A stretch of 64,000 nt of DNA from contig NZ_BMEM01000002.1 of NCBI RefSeq assembly GCF_014636495.1, positions 124,001 through 188,000 of the forward strand. The letters are read 5' to 3'. A model generated the notes under the pieces. It made no database searches and was not told the origin of the DNA. It saw only the letters and a list, made by a program, of their open reading frames with translations. The position numbers were made by a program, and so were the translations under genes. Positions 38,948 to 49,015 of this stretch are shown one piece after another; the stretch's first letter is position 1, and every line of letters starts with the position of its first letter. Origin of the DNA: Ornithinimicrobium tianjinense. GTDB lineage: Bacteria > Actinomycetota > Actinomycetes > Actinomycetales > Dermatophilaceae.

Positions 38948-41029
38948 GTGAACACGTCCAGCACGTCCAGCACGTCCAGCACGCCGACCGACGGCGCCCT
39001 GCCCGACCCGCACCAGTGGCTGGAGGAGGTCGACTCCCAGGAAGCCCTCGGCTGGGTGACCGAGCGCAGCCGCGCCGCCGAGGACGCGCTCCGGGACGGC
39101 GAGCGCTACCCCGCCCTGCACGCGGGGATCCGGGAGGCGCTGGAGGCGAGCGACCGCATACCCCTGGTCAGTCAGGTCGGCGACCACCTCTACGGCTTCT
39201 GGACCGACGCGGACCACCCCCGGGGGGTATGGCGTCGCACCACCTGGGAGTCGTACCGCACCGAGGAGCCGAGCTGGGAGGTCCTGCTCGACGTCGACGC
39301 GCTCGGCGCGGCGGAGGGGGTGCCATGGGTGTGGCAGGGGGCGCAGGTGCTCCGACCCACGCATGACCGCGCCCTCGTGCACCTGTCCCGCGGCGGCGCC
39401 GACGCGGGCACGACGCGGGAGCTGGACCTGACCACGCTCCAGTGGGTGCCGGCGCCGGAAGGCTTCGCCAAGGGCGAGGCGAAGGGGCGCCTGGCGTGGC
39501 ACGACCGCGACCACGTGTGGCTCACCACCGCTGACGACCCGACCGGCCCCACCCGCTCCGGCTACCCGCGCACGGCCCGGCTGTGGCGGCGGGGCACGCC
39601 TGTCGCGGAGGCCGCGGCGGTGCACACGGTCGAGGAGTCCGACCTGGGGTTGTTCGTCTCCCACGACCAGCGTTCCGGGCGCACCGTCCTGCGCCGGGCC
39701 CTGGCGTTCTACGAGGAGGAGGTCCTCGTGCTGGGCGCGGAGGGGCCGGTCCCCCTCCCGGTGCCGGCCAGCGCCGACGCCGACGTGCACGGCGACCTGG
39801 TGAGCCTGAGGCTGCGCCACGAGATGGACGGGTTCCCCGCGGGCTCGCTGCTGGTCGCCGGGCTCGACGACGTGCTGGCCGGGGCGGCGCGGTGGACGGC
39901 CGTGTTCACCCCGGACGAGCGCTCGGCGCTCGTCGACGCGACCTGGACCGCCGACCACCTCGTGTCGACCGCCCTCGTCGACGTGCGTCATACGGTCCAG
40001 CTGCACTCCCCCGCTGCCGACGGAACCTGGCGGTCGGTCGACCTCACCGACCTGCTCCACCTCGGCCTGCGGACCGTGAGCGTCTCCGCGGTCGACGACC
40101 ACGACAGCGACGACCTGTGGCTCGTGACGACCGGCTTCCTCGAGCCCATGACCCTGTCCGTCGCGCGCGTCGGCGAGGACGCCCGGTCCTCGGTGGAGGT
40201 GGAGCTGCTCAAGGCGGCACCGCCCCGCTTCGACGCGACCGGCCTTGAGGTGTCCCAGCACTGGGCCAGGTCCGCCGACGGCACGGCGGTGCCCTACTGG
40301 CAGGTCGGCCCCGCCGACCTGCCGCTCGACGGCACCACACCCACGGTCCTGCACGGCTACGGCGGCTTCGAGCACGCCCTCACCCCGGCCTACGACCCGA
40401 TCGTCGGCCGGTCCTGGCTGGCCCACGGCCACGTCCACGTCGTCGCGGGCATCCGCGGCGGTGGCGAGTTCGGCCCCCGGTGGCACCAGGCGGCCCTGCG
40501 CGGCCAGCGCCACCGCGCCTACGAGGACTTCGTCGCGGTCGCCCGGGACCTCGTGGCGCGCGGCGTGACGAGCGTGGCCCGGCTCGGGTGCACCGGCCGG
40601 TCGAACGGCGGACTGCTCGTCGGCGCCATGCTGACGCTCTACCCGGAGGACTTCGGCGCGGTGGTGTGCCAGGTCCCGCTGCTGGACATGCGCCGCTACC
40701 ATCTGCTGCTCGCGGGGGCGTCCTGGACGGCGGAGTACGGCGAGCCCGACGACCCCGAGCACTGGGCCTGGCTGTCGACCTTCTCGCCCTACCAGCGTTT
40801 TGACCCGGCCCGACCCACCCCGCCGGTCTACCTCGCGACCTCGACCCGCGACGACCGCGTCCACCCCGGTCACGCCCGCAAGATGGCGGCCCTCCTGGAG
40901 GAGCACGGCCGCGACGTCACCTACTGGGAGAACACCGAGGGCGGTCACGGCGGCGCGAGCACGGCCGACCAGTGGGCGACCTGGCACGCGCTCCCGTGGT
41001 CCTTCCTCCACGCCCGGCTGGCCGGCTGA
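38948..41029 (+). CDS. Prolyl oligopeptidase family serine peptidase (S9A)
   Basis: A 693-residue cytosolic peptidase with a beta-propeller region (about 90-430) and an alpha/beta hydrolase domain. The catalytic triad is visible: Ser in LGCTGRSNGGLLVG (near 551), Asp in STRDDRVHPGH (near 635) and His in EGGHGGAS (near 665). The N-terminus NTSSTSSTSSTP is encoded by a 9-bp tandem repeat. GTG start at 38948 with GAGGTGGGG upstream. It may cleave short proline-containing peptides. It is single, convergent with the GNAT gene. Confidence 0.9.
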   Translation: MNTSSTSSTSSTPTDGALPDPHQWLEEVDSQEALGWVTERSRAAEDALRDGERYPALHAGIREALEASDRIPLVSQVGDHLYGFWTDADHPRGVWRRTTWESYRTEEPSWEVLLDVDALGAAEGVPWVWQGAQVLRPTHDRALVHLSRGGADAGTTRELDLTTLQWVPAPEGFAKGEAKGRLAWHDRDHVWLTTADDPTGPTRSGYPRTARLWRRGTPVAEAAAVHTVEESDLGLFVSHDQRSGRTVLRRALAFYEEEVLVLGAEGPVPLPVPASADADVHGDLVSLRLRHEMDGFPAGSLLVAGLDDVLAGAARWTAVFTPDERSALVDATWTADHLVSTALVDVRHTVQLHSPAADGTWRSVDLTDLLHLGLRTVSVSAVDDHDSDDLWLVTTGFLEPMTLSVARVGEDARSSVEVELLKAAPPRFDATGLEVSQHWARSADGTAVPYWQVGPADLPLDGTTPTVLHGYGGFEHALTPAYDPIVGRSWLAHGHVHVVAGIRGGGEFGPRWHQAALRGQRHRAYEDFVAVARDLVARGVTSVARLGCTGRSNGGLLVGAMLTLYPEDFGAVVCQVPLLDMRRYHLLLAGASWTAEYGEPDDPEHWAWLSTFSPYQRFDPARPTPPVYLATSTRDDRVHPGHARKMAALLEEHGRDVTYWENTEGGHGGASTADQWATWHALPWSFLHARLAG
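38954..38980 (+). repeat. 9-bp tandem repeat at the start of the S9 peptidase gene
   Basis: Three perfect copies of ACGTCCAGC encode Thr-Ser-Ser three times just after the start codon. Changes in copy number would stay in frame. Confidence 0.9.
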
Positions 41030-41042
41030 GGAAGGCCGGGCC

Positions 41043-41885
41043 TCAGAGCAGCACGGTCGCGAACGTCCCCGTCTGCACGAACCCCACCCGTCGGTAGGTC
41101 GCGACGGCCGGTGCGTTGAAGTCGTTGACGTAGAGGGTGACCACCGGCGCCACCGTGGCCATGGCCTGCTCCACGACCGCGGCCATCGCCGGGGCGGCCA
41201 CGCCCTGCCCACGCCATCGCGGGTGCACCCAGACACCCTGGACCTGGGCGACCCCCAGGGCGACCGACCCCAGGTCCGCCTTGAACACCACCTCGCCGGC
41301 CTCGACCCGGACGAAGGTGTGGCCACGTCGGATCAGTCCGTCCACGCCCTGCCGGTATGCCGTGCCCGTCCCCGTGTAGGGCGGGTAGCCGATCTCCTCG
41401 GTGAACATGGCGGTGGCTGCCGGCACGACGAGGTCGAGCTCGTCGGGGCGGGCCGGCCGCACGGCGGGGTCAGCGGCGACGCCGAGCACCGACGGCCGCT
41501 CGGTCATGGTCAGGACGAGCTGGTTGCGACGGATCTCCCGAGGACGACCCCAGTGCCGCTCGAGCCGGTCCCACAGCTCGAGCACCTGGTCGGCCGGCCC
41601 GAAGACCGAGCTGGCCCACGTGCGTCGCTTGACGACCTTGCCGGCGAGCGCGGCGATCGCCCGGCTGCTCGCACCGACCGGCACGACGTTCGCGGCGCAC
41701 CAGCACAGCGCGCGCTCCCCGCCGGCCTCGTAGCCGAACAACGGTCCCCGCGTGCCCGCGAGGCCGCTCTCCACGATGCGCGCAGCGACGAAGACGTTGG
41801 TCACCGGGTCCTCGGCGCACACGTCCAGGGCGTCCTCGACGTCGGGCATCCCGAGAGCGCGGACGGCACCGAGACTGCGCAGCAT
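41043..41885 (-). CDS. GNAT family N-acetyltransferase with DUF4081 N-terminal domain
   Basis: A 280-residue protein: an N-terminal DUF4081 part (about 1-130, DPVTNVFVAARIVESGL, WGRPREIRRNQ) and a C-terminal GNAT domain with the acetyl-CoA loop VHPRWRGQGVAAPAM near 225. In many actinobacteria this gene sits between ispG and proS. Here ispG is about 6 kb to one side and proS about 6 kb to the other, with unrelated genes in between. Substrate unknown. Confidence 0.88.
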   Translation of the reverse strand: MLRSLGAVRALGMPDVEDALDVCAEDPVTNVFVAARIVESGLAGTRGPLFGYEAGGERALCWCAANVVPVGASSRAIAALAGKVVKRRTWASSVFGPADQVLELWDRLERHWGRPREIRRNQLVLTMTERPSVLGVAADPAVRPARPDELDLVVPAATAMFTEEIGYPPYTGTGTAYRQGVDGLIRRGHTFVRVEAGEVVFKADLGSVALGVAQVQGVWVHPRWRGQGVAAPAMAAVVEQAMATVAPVVTLYVNDFNAPAVATYRRVGFVQTGTFATVLL

Positions 41886-41996
41886 GGGCCCAGCCTGCCT
41901 TACCGAGCGAAACGGTGTCGATCTGCATTAGTGTCGGTGAACTGAGAGCGCCATCGATGACGCAGTCCGCCCGCGAGGACGAGGAGCACCACAGCG

Positions 41997-43742
41997 ATGC
42001 AGAACAAGCCGCTCACCGGCCGGAGCCGTGACGAGGCCCTCGAGGCGCTGCGCGCCAGCGGGTCGGGCGGCCAGCCCCTGGATGTGCTGGTCATCGGTGG
42101 TGGGGTGACAGGTGCTGGGACGGCCCTGGACGCCGCGACCCGCGGGCTCTCGACCGTGATCGTCGAGGCCCAGGACTGGGCCTCGGGCACCTCGCAGTGG
42201 TCCACCAAGCTGGTGCACGGGGGTCTGCGCTACCTCCAGATGCTCGACTTCAAGCTCGTCCACGAGGCACTGACCGAGCGGGGCCTGCTGCTGAAGACGC
42301 TCGCGCCGCACCTGGTGAAGCCGATGCCCTTCCTCATCCCCCTCGAGCACCGGGTGTGGCAGCGCGCCTACTACGGCGCGGGAGTCACGCTCTACGACCT
42401 GCTGGCCAACCTCATGCCCGGCCGGCGGGCCCTGCCGATCCACCAGCACGCCACGCGTGGTCGGCTGCACCGTGAGTTCCCGGCGCTGCGCCACGAGACG
42501 GCGATCGGCGCCGTCAAGTACTGGGACGCGACGGTCGACGACGCCCGGCTCGTGGCGACCCTGGTGCGCACCGCGCACTCCTACGGCGCGCAGGCCGCGA
42601 GCCGTACCGAGGTCGTGAAGATCCTCAAGGACGACGACGGTCGGGCGGTCGGCGCGCTGCTGCGCGACCTCGAGTCGGGGCAGGAGATCGAGGCGCGGGC
42701 CCGGCACATCATCAACTGCACCGGCGTGTGGACCGACGAGGTCTCGGAGCTCGCGGACACCGAGGGCGGGCTGCGGGTGCTCGCCTCCAAGGGCATCCAC
42801 CTCGTGGTGCCGCGGGAACGGATCGAGGGCTCGTCCGGGCTGTTCCTCCAGACCGAGAAGTCGGTGCTCTTCTTCATCCCGTGGTCGCGCTACTGGATCA
42901 TCGGCACCACGGACACGCCCTGGCACGAGAGCCGTCAGAACCCCGTGGCCACCTCCGCAGACATCGACTACGTGCTCGAGCACGCCAACGCCGTGCTCAC
43001 CACGACGCTGACGCGCGAGGACGTCGTGGGCTGGTATGCCGGTCTCCGGCCGCTCCTTCAGCCGGGCACCAAGGAGGGCACGGACTCGGCCAAGGTCAGC
43101 CGCGAGCACACGGTCGCGTCCCCGGTCCCAGGGCTGACGGTCATCGGGGGCGGCAAGCTCACCACGTACCGGGTGATGGCCAAGGACGCGGTCGACTTCG
43201 CCCTCGGTGAGCGCGCGGCCGAGCTGCCGTCGGTCACGCACGAGATCCCGCTGCTGGGTGCCGTGGGCGAGAGCGCCATGCGCCGCCGCATGCCTGCCCT
43301 GCGGGCCCGCTTCGGCTGGAGCGAGCAGCTGACGGACCACCTGCTGCACCGCTACGGCTCGCTCATCGAGGAGCTGCTCGACCTGATCGCCGAGGACCCG
43401 TCCATGGCGCGACCGCTCGCGCACGCCCCCGCCTACCTGCGGGCCGAGGTCGCCTACGCCTGCATCAGCGAGGGGGCGCTGCACCTGGAGGACCTGATGA
43501 TGAGGCGCACCCGCATCATCTACGAGTACCCGCACAAGGGCCTGGCCGCCGTCGACGAGGTGGCCTCCATCGCCGAGCAGTGGCTGGGCTGGAGCACCGA
43601 CCGGGTCCGCGACGAGCTCGAGAAGTACACCGCTCGTGCGCAGGCCGAGGAGGCCGCGGCGCTCGAGCAGGACGACGCCGCCGCGGTGCGCGTCCGCGAC
43701 CGCCACGGCGAGGTGGCGCCCCTGAGCTCCATGGACCGTTGA
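41997..43742 (+). CDS. glpD: Aerobic glycerol-3-phosphate dehydrogenase
   Basis: A 581-residue FAD enzyme of the inner membrane face that oxidises glycerol 3-phosphate to DHAP and passes electrons to quinone. It has VLVIGGGVTGAGTALDA (FAD, near 32), TKLVHGGLRYL, and TVIGGGKLTTYRVMAKDAVDF, and a C-terminal DAO_C domain. ATG at 41997 with GAGGAG upstream. It is first of glpD-glpF-glpK. The 111-base spacer from the divergent GNAT gene must hold the promoter; I see no clear operator there. Confidence 0.96.
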   Translation: MQNKPLTGRSRDEALEALRASGSGGQPLDVLVIGGGVTGAGTALDAATRGLSTVIVEAQDWASGTSQWSTKLVHGGLRYLQMLDFKLVHEALTERGLLLKTLAPHLVKPMPFLIPLEHRVWQRAYYGAGVTLYDLLANLMPGRRALPIHQHATRGRLHREFPALRHETAIGAVKYWDATVDDARLVATLVRTAHSYGAQAASRTEVVKILKDDDGRAVGALLRDLESGQEIEARARHIINCTGVWTDEVSELADTEGGLRVLASKGIHLVVPRERIEGSSGLFLQTEKSVLFFIPWSRYWIIGTTDTPWHESRQNPVATSADIDYVLEHANAVLTTTLTREDVVGWYAGLRPLLQPGTKEGTDSAKVSREHTVASPVPGLTVIGGGKLTTYRVMAKDAVDFALGERAAELPSVTHEIPLLGAVGESAMRRRMPALRARFGWSEQLTDHLLHRYGSLIEELLDLIAEDPSMARPLAHAPAYLRAEVAYACISEGALHLEDLMMRRTRIIYEYPHKGLAAVDEVASIAEQWLGWSTDRVRDELEKYTARAQAEEAAALEQDDAAAVRVRDRHGEVAPLSSMDR

Positions 43743-43763
43743 GCACCAGCATCGGTCCGTGGC

Positions 43764-43788
43764 ATGGCCGGGCGCCCCGCCCGACCAT
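43764..43788 (+). other. Hairpin between glpD and glpF
   Basis: ATGGCCGGGCG pairs with CGCCCGACCAT (10 of 11 positions) around a CCC loop. It lies in the 71-base gap and could attenuate transcription into glpFK or stabilise an mRNA end. Confidence 0.55.
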
Positions 43789-43813
43789 CCTTCCCACCTG
43801 AAAGGACGATGAC

Positions 43814-44554
43814 GTGGGAGAAGTCTTTCTGGCCGAGGTGCTCGGCACCGGGATGCTGCTGCTCCTCGGTGCCGGCGTGGTCGCGAACGCGATCCTGCCG
43901 AAGACCAAGGGGTTCGGCGGCGGCGGAGGAGGCGCCTGGCTGCTCATCAACTTCGGCTGGGGTCTGGCGGTGTTCGCCGGCGTCTACGTGGCCTTCAAGT
44001 CCGGAGCCCACCTCAACCCGGCCGTGACCCTGGGCCTCGTCGCCAACGGCGCCGACAACTTCGGCGGTTCGGCGGCCCTCGAGGTGAACCTCGTCAACAC
44101 CCTCCTCTACCTCGCCGCTGAGATGGTCGGCGCCTTCCTCGGCGCGGTCCTGGCCTGGGCGGCCTACAAGCAGCACTTCGACGAGGAGGCGGACCCGGCC
44201 ACCAAGCTGGCCGTCTTCTCGACCGGTCCGGCGATCCGTAGCTATGGCTGGAACCTGGTGACCGAGATCCTGGGCACCTTCGTGCTCGTCTTCGTGATCC
44301 TGCACTTCGCGCACACGCCCTCCCAGCTCGGCCCGCTGGCCGTCGCGCTCCTGGTCGTCGGGATCGGCGCCAGCCTCGGTGGTCCGACCGGCTATGCGAT
44401 CAACCCCGCGCGTGACCTCGGTCCGCGCATCGCGCACGCCATCCTGCCGATCCCCGGCAAGGGCTCCAGCGACTGGGGCTACTCCTGGGTGCCGGTCGTG
44501 GGCCCGATCATCGGCGGCGTGCTCGGCGGCCTCCTGGCTGCCGCCATCGCCTGA
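43814..44554 (+). CDS. glpF: Glycerol uptake facilitator (aquaglyceroporin)
   Basis: A 246-residue six-helix channel for glycerol. Both pore motifs are present: AHLNPAVTLG near 67 and INPARDLGPR near 197, with Asp after the second NPA-R as in glycerol-conducting members. A Gly-rich loop (GFGGGGGGAW) lies in the first half. GTG start with AAAGGA upstream. It stands between glpD and glpK, so transport, phosphorylation and oxidation are encoded together. Confidence 0.95.
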   Translation: MGEVFLAEVLGTGMLLLLGAGVVANAILPKTKGFGGGGGGAWLLINFGWGLAVFAGVYVAFKSGAHLNPAVTLGLVANGADNFGGSAALEVNLVNTLLYLAAEMVGAFLGAVLAWAAYKQHFDEEADPATKLAVFSTGPAIRSYGWNLVTEILGTFVLVFVILHFAHTPSQLGPLAVALLVVGIGASLGGPTGYAINPARDLGPRIAHAILPIPGKGSSDWGYSWVPVVGPIIGGVLGGLLAAAIA

Positions 44555-44603
44555 ACCGGCCACCTCACCTACCAGCACGACGATGTGAAGGGAACGAAGA
44601 CAG

Positions 44604-46145
<1,542 letters not shown>

Positions 46146-46162
46146 GCAACGACCGCCCGACC

Positions 46163-46192
46163 GACGCGCCGACCCGAACGGGTCGGCGCGTC
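46163..46192. terminator. Terminator hairpin after glpK
   Basis: A perfect 13-bp stem GACGCGCCGACCC / GGGTCGGCGCGTC with a GAAC loop, between the convergent glpK and kinase genes. Confidence 0.85.
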
Positions 46193-46217
46193 CGTCATTC
46201 CAGGACCTGCCCCCGCC

Positions 46218-46931
46218 TCAGGCCTCGTCGTCGAACCACTGGGGGTCCTCGGGGTCCGGCACGAGCAGCTCGGGACGCTGCAGGTCGGTGTTGTCGACGA
46301 TCCACGTCGGTTGCCACAGCCGGGACTGAAGACCGTAGAGGCGCTGCCCGCCGACGTAGCGCGCGTTGACGGGATGCTCGGGGTCCTCGTCGCCCGCCAC
46401 GCGCGAGCCGGGGAACCGAGCCTTCCCGCGCGGCACCGTGACGCTGGGCGGGGCCGTGACCAGGCACGTCGCGTCCCACTCGCCGCGCAGCTCGGGACGC
46501 CGCAGGAAGATGCCCTCCACGATGAGCAACGCGTCGTCCTCGGCCTCGACGGGGGCCGGGTGGAGCGGTCGGTCGGTGTCCACGTCCCGGACCGCGGGAC
46601 GGAAGGCCTCCCCCCGCCGGAACGGGTGCAGCACCTCGCGCCTGAGCGCGTCGTAGTCGTAGGAGTCGCGGTAGAAGGACTCAGCGTCCAGGCCGGCGGC
46701 ATACCGGAGGGAGCGTGGGTGGTGGAACCCGTCGACGGACACGCTCAGCACCTGGCGTCCGGCCACGAGCGGTGCCAGCGCCACCAGTTCGCCGACCATG
46801 CGGGTCTTGCCCACCCCGTCCGGGCCGTCCACCGCGACGACGGCCCGCTCCCCCGGCCGGGTCGCGAGCATCAGCGCGAGCAGGTCCACGAGGATCAGCT
46901 GGCGGGTGGGGAGGAACCCGGGCATCGACAT
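46218..46931 (-). CDS. Uridine kinase-like P-loop kinase
   Basis: A 237-residue P-loop protein: Walker A in AVDGPDGVGKTRMVGEL near 38, SVDGFHHPRSLRY, then SFYRDSYDYDALRREVLHP and LLIVEGIFLRRPEL, which match the uridine kinase/phosphoribulokinase fold. Substrate not certain; it is shorter and differs from classical Udk. The ATG at 46931 has TACCCT seven bases upstream, so it probably has its own leaderless promoter, although the cupin-GNAT gene ends only 18 bases earlier. Confidence 0.75.
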   Translation of the reverse strand: MSMPGFLPTRQLILVDLLALMLATRPGERAVVAVDGPDGVGKTRMVGELVALAPLVAGRQVLSVSVDGFHHPRSLRYAAGLDAESFYRDSYDYDALRREVLHPFRRGEAFRPAVRDVDTDRPLHPAPVEAEDDALLIVEGIFLRRPELRGEWDATCLVTAPPSVTVPRGKARFPGSRVAGDEDPEHPVNARYVGGQRLYGLQSRLWQPTWIVDNTDLQRPELLVPDPEDPQWFDDEA

Positions 46932-46938
46932 ACCGGAC

Positions 46939-46944
46939 AGGGTA
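46939..46944 (-). promoter_or_regulatory. -10 element TACCCT, leaderless start
   Basis: TACCCT, seven bases, then the ATG of the P-loop kinase gene at 46931. Confidence 0.45.
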
Positions 46945-46949
46945 GGTCG

Positions 46950-47801
46950 TCAGCTCTCGCCCGAGGTGGCGTTCCACTCCATGTAGAGGCCGTTCTCGAG
47001 CAGCGAGGCCCAGGACGGGGCCGGCTTCTCGACGAAGCCGAAGGAGCGGTACAGGCTGCGTGCGCGGGTGTTGTCCTCGCCGACGTCGAGCCAGACGCGG
47101 GACACCTGCGGGCGCGCGCGCGCCTGCTCCAGGAGCTTGCGCAGCAGGAGACGCCCCAGACCCTGGCCGCGACCCTCCGGGGCGACGACCATCCGACGCA
47201 GCTCCACGTGGCCCGGCTCGCTGACGCCCGCGATGATCCCGAACGCCACGATCCGGTCGAGGCGGTCGACCAGGACCCAGTGCTCCATGTCCGGGTCCTC
47301 GAGCACGCTGCGGTGCCAGTCCAGGCCCCCCTGCCCGATCCACTGCCGGGTGTCGAGGGCCTCCTCGATGTCGACGACGGTGCGCAGGTCGCCGGACCGC
47401 GTGGGTCTCAGGTAGGTCCCGACGACCAGGCCACCCCGTGTGCGTCCCAGGCTGCTACGGGCATGAGGTTTGCCGACGACCTTCGGGGTGGAGATGACCA
47501 GCATCTCCAGCTCGTCCCCGTCCTCGTTGCGCACCTCGTGACGCACCCGCGGGGGCACCTCGATGCCCTCGCCCGCCCCGACGTGCGCGGTCTGGGGTCC
47601 GAGCGTGACGGTCGCCCTGCCCCGGAGCACGTAGAAGAACTGGCGGGAGCGGTCGTGGGCGTGGGCCCGGGTCGAGGCTCCCGGGGGCAGCAGCTGATGG
47701 TCGATCCCCAGGTCGGTGCGGTCCAGCAGGTGCCAGGCGGTGCACCCCTCGTCCCAGGTCGACCGGGCTGCGGTCTGACGGCTGATCGGGTCCGGTGCCA
47801 T
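46950..47801 (-). CDS. Cupin-GNAT fusion protein
   Basis: A 283-residue protein joining two enzymes or sensors. Residues about 20-110 are a cupin barrel (LPPGASTRAHAHDRSRQFFYVLRG with metal-binding-type His residues, IEVPPRVRHEVRN). Residues about 130-280 are a GNAT acetyltransferase (ELRRMVVAPEGRGQGLGRLLL, LDVGEDNTRARSLYRSFGF). The frame is open throughout and there is no stop or frameshift at the joint, so the fusion is real in this assembly. Function unknown; the cupin may bind a small ligand or metal and supply substrate recognition. It follows ispG by 17 bases but has a leaderless promoter signature of its own. Confidence 0.8.
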   Translation of the reverse strand: MAPDPISRQTAARSTWDEGCTAWHLLDRTDLGIDHQLLPPGASTRAHAHDRSRQFFYVLRGRATVTLGPQTAHVGAGEGIEVPPRVRHEVRNEDGDELEMLVISTPKVVGKPHARSSLGRTRGGLVVGTYLRPTRSGDLRTVVDIEEALDTRQWIGQGGLDWHRSVLEDPDMEHWVLVDRLDRIVAFGIIAGVSEPGHVELRRMVVAPEGRGQGLGRLLLRKLLEQARARPQVSRVWLDVGEDNTRARSLYRSFGFVEKPAPSWASLLENGLYMEWNATSGES

Positions 47802-47807
47802 GACCGA

Positions 47808-47813
47808 ACGTTA
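47808..47813 (-). promoter_or_regulatory. -10 element TAACGT, leaderless start
   Basis: TAACGT, six bases, then the ATG of the cupin-GNAT gene at 47801. Confidence 0.5.
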
Positions 47814-47818
47814 GTCGG

Positions 47819-48985
47819 TCAGCCCACCGTGACGGTGGGCGCGCCGCCCTGATCGTCCGTCAGCTCCATCTCCTCGGCGATGCGCATGGCCTCCTCGATG
47901 AGCGTCTCCACGATCTGGCTCTCCGGGACGGTCTTGATGACCTCGCCCTTGACGAAGATCTGTCCCTTGCCGTTGCCGGAGGCCACGCCCAGGTCGGCCT
48001 CGCGAGCCTCCCCCGGGCCGTTGACGACGCAGCCCATCACGGCGACGCGCAGCGGCACCTCCATGCCCTCGAGGCCGGCCGTGACCTCCTCGGCGAGGGT
48101 GTAGACGTCGACCTGCGCCCGGCCGCAGGAGGGGCAGGAGACGATCTCCAGCTTGCGCGGCTTGAGGTTGAGGCTCTGCAGGATCTGGTTGCCGACCTTG
48201 ACCTCCTCCACGGGCGGCGCGGAGAGGGACACGCGGATCGTGTCGCCGATGCCCTTGGACAGCAGCGCACCGAAGGCGACCGAGGACTTGATGGTGCCCT
48301 GGAAGGCCGGCCCCGCCTCGGTCACGCCGAGGTGCAGCGGCCAGTCGCCACGCTCCGAGAGCATCTCGTAGGCGCGCACCATCACGACCGGGTCGTTGTG
48401 CTTCACGGAGATCTTGAAGTCGTGGAAGTCGTGCTCCTCGAACAGGCTGGCCTCCCAGACCGCCGACTCCACGAGCGCCTCGGCGGTGGGCTTGCCGTAC
48501 TTGTCGAGCAGCCGCTTGTCCAGGGAGCCGGCGTTGACGCCGATCCGGATCGAGACGCCGGCGTCCTTGGCGGCCTGGGCGATCTCCTTGACCTGGTCGT
48601 CGAACCTGCGGATGTTGCCCGGGTTGACGCGGACCGCGGCGCACCCCGCGTCGATGGCCGCGAAGACGTACTTGGGCTGGAAGTGGATGTCGGCGATGAC
48701 CGGGATCTGCGACTTGCGGGCGATGGCCGGCAGGGCGTCGGCGTCGTCCTGGCTCGGACAGGCGACCCGCACGATGTCGCAGCCCGCCGCCGTCAGCTCG
48801 GCGATCTGCTGCAGAGTGGCGTTGATGTCCGTCGTCGGTGTGGTGGTCATCGACTGCACGGAGATGGGCGCGTCACCCCCGACCTCGACCTTGCCCACCT
48901 TGATCTTGCGCGTCTTGCGACGGGGCGCCAGGACCGGCGGGGGCAGCGACGGGAGGCCGAGCGAGACAGGGGTGCCAGCAGTCAT
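47819..48985 (-). CDS. ispG: 4-hydroxy-3-methylbut-2-en-1-yl diphosphate synthase (flavodoxin)
   Basis: IspG (GcpE) reduces MEcPP to HMBPP in the MEP isoprenoid pathway using a 4Fe-4S cluster. The 388-residue protein opens with [20 protein letters not shown], has the TIM-barrel part ([15 protein letters not shown]) and the cluster cysteines in [12 protein letters not shown] and [13 protein letters not shown]. It follows rseP and dxr in the same direction, the conserved actinobacterial order. Thirty bases separate it from rseP. Confidence 0.97.
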   Translation of the reverse strand: MTAGTPVSLGLPSLPPPVLAPRRKTRKIKVGKVEVGGDAPISVQSMTTTPTTDINATLQQIAELTAAGCDIVRVACPSQDDADALPAIARKSQIPVIADIHFQPKYVFAAIDAGCAAVRVNPGNIRRFDDQVKEIAQAAKDAGVSIRIGVNAGSLDKRLLDKYGKPTAEALVESAVWEASLFEEHDFHDFKISVKHNDPVVMVRAYEMLSERGDWPLHLGVTEAGPAFQGTIKSSVAFGALLSKGIGDTIRVSLSAPPVEEVKVGNQILQSLNLKPRKLEIVSCPSCGRAQVDVYTLAEEVTAGLEGMEVPLRVAVMGCVVNGPGEAREADLGVASGNGKGQIFVKGEVIKTVPESQIVETLIEEAMRIAEEMELTDDQGGAPTVTVG

Positions 48986-49015
48986 GGACCCAGTATCTCA
49001 GGACGACCCTGGACG

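Noticed and set aside
41886-41996. A GlpR-type operator before glpD
   Set aside because: The spacer is the natural place for one, but I could not find a convincing inverted or direct repeat, so nothing is claimed.
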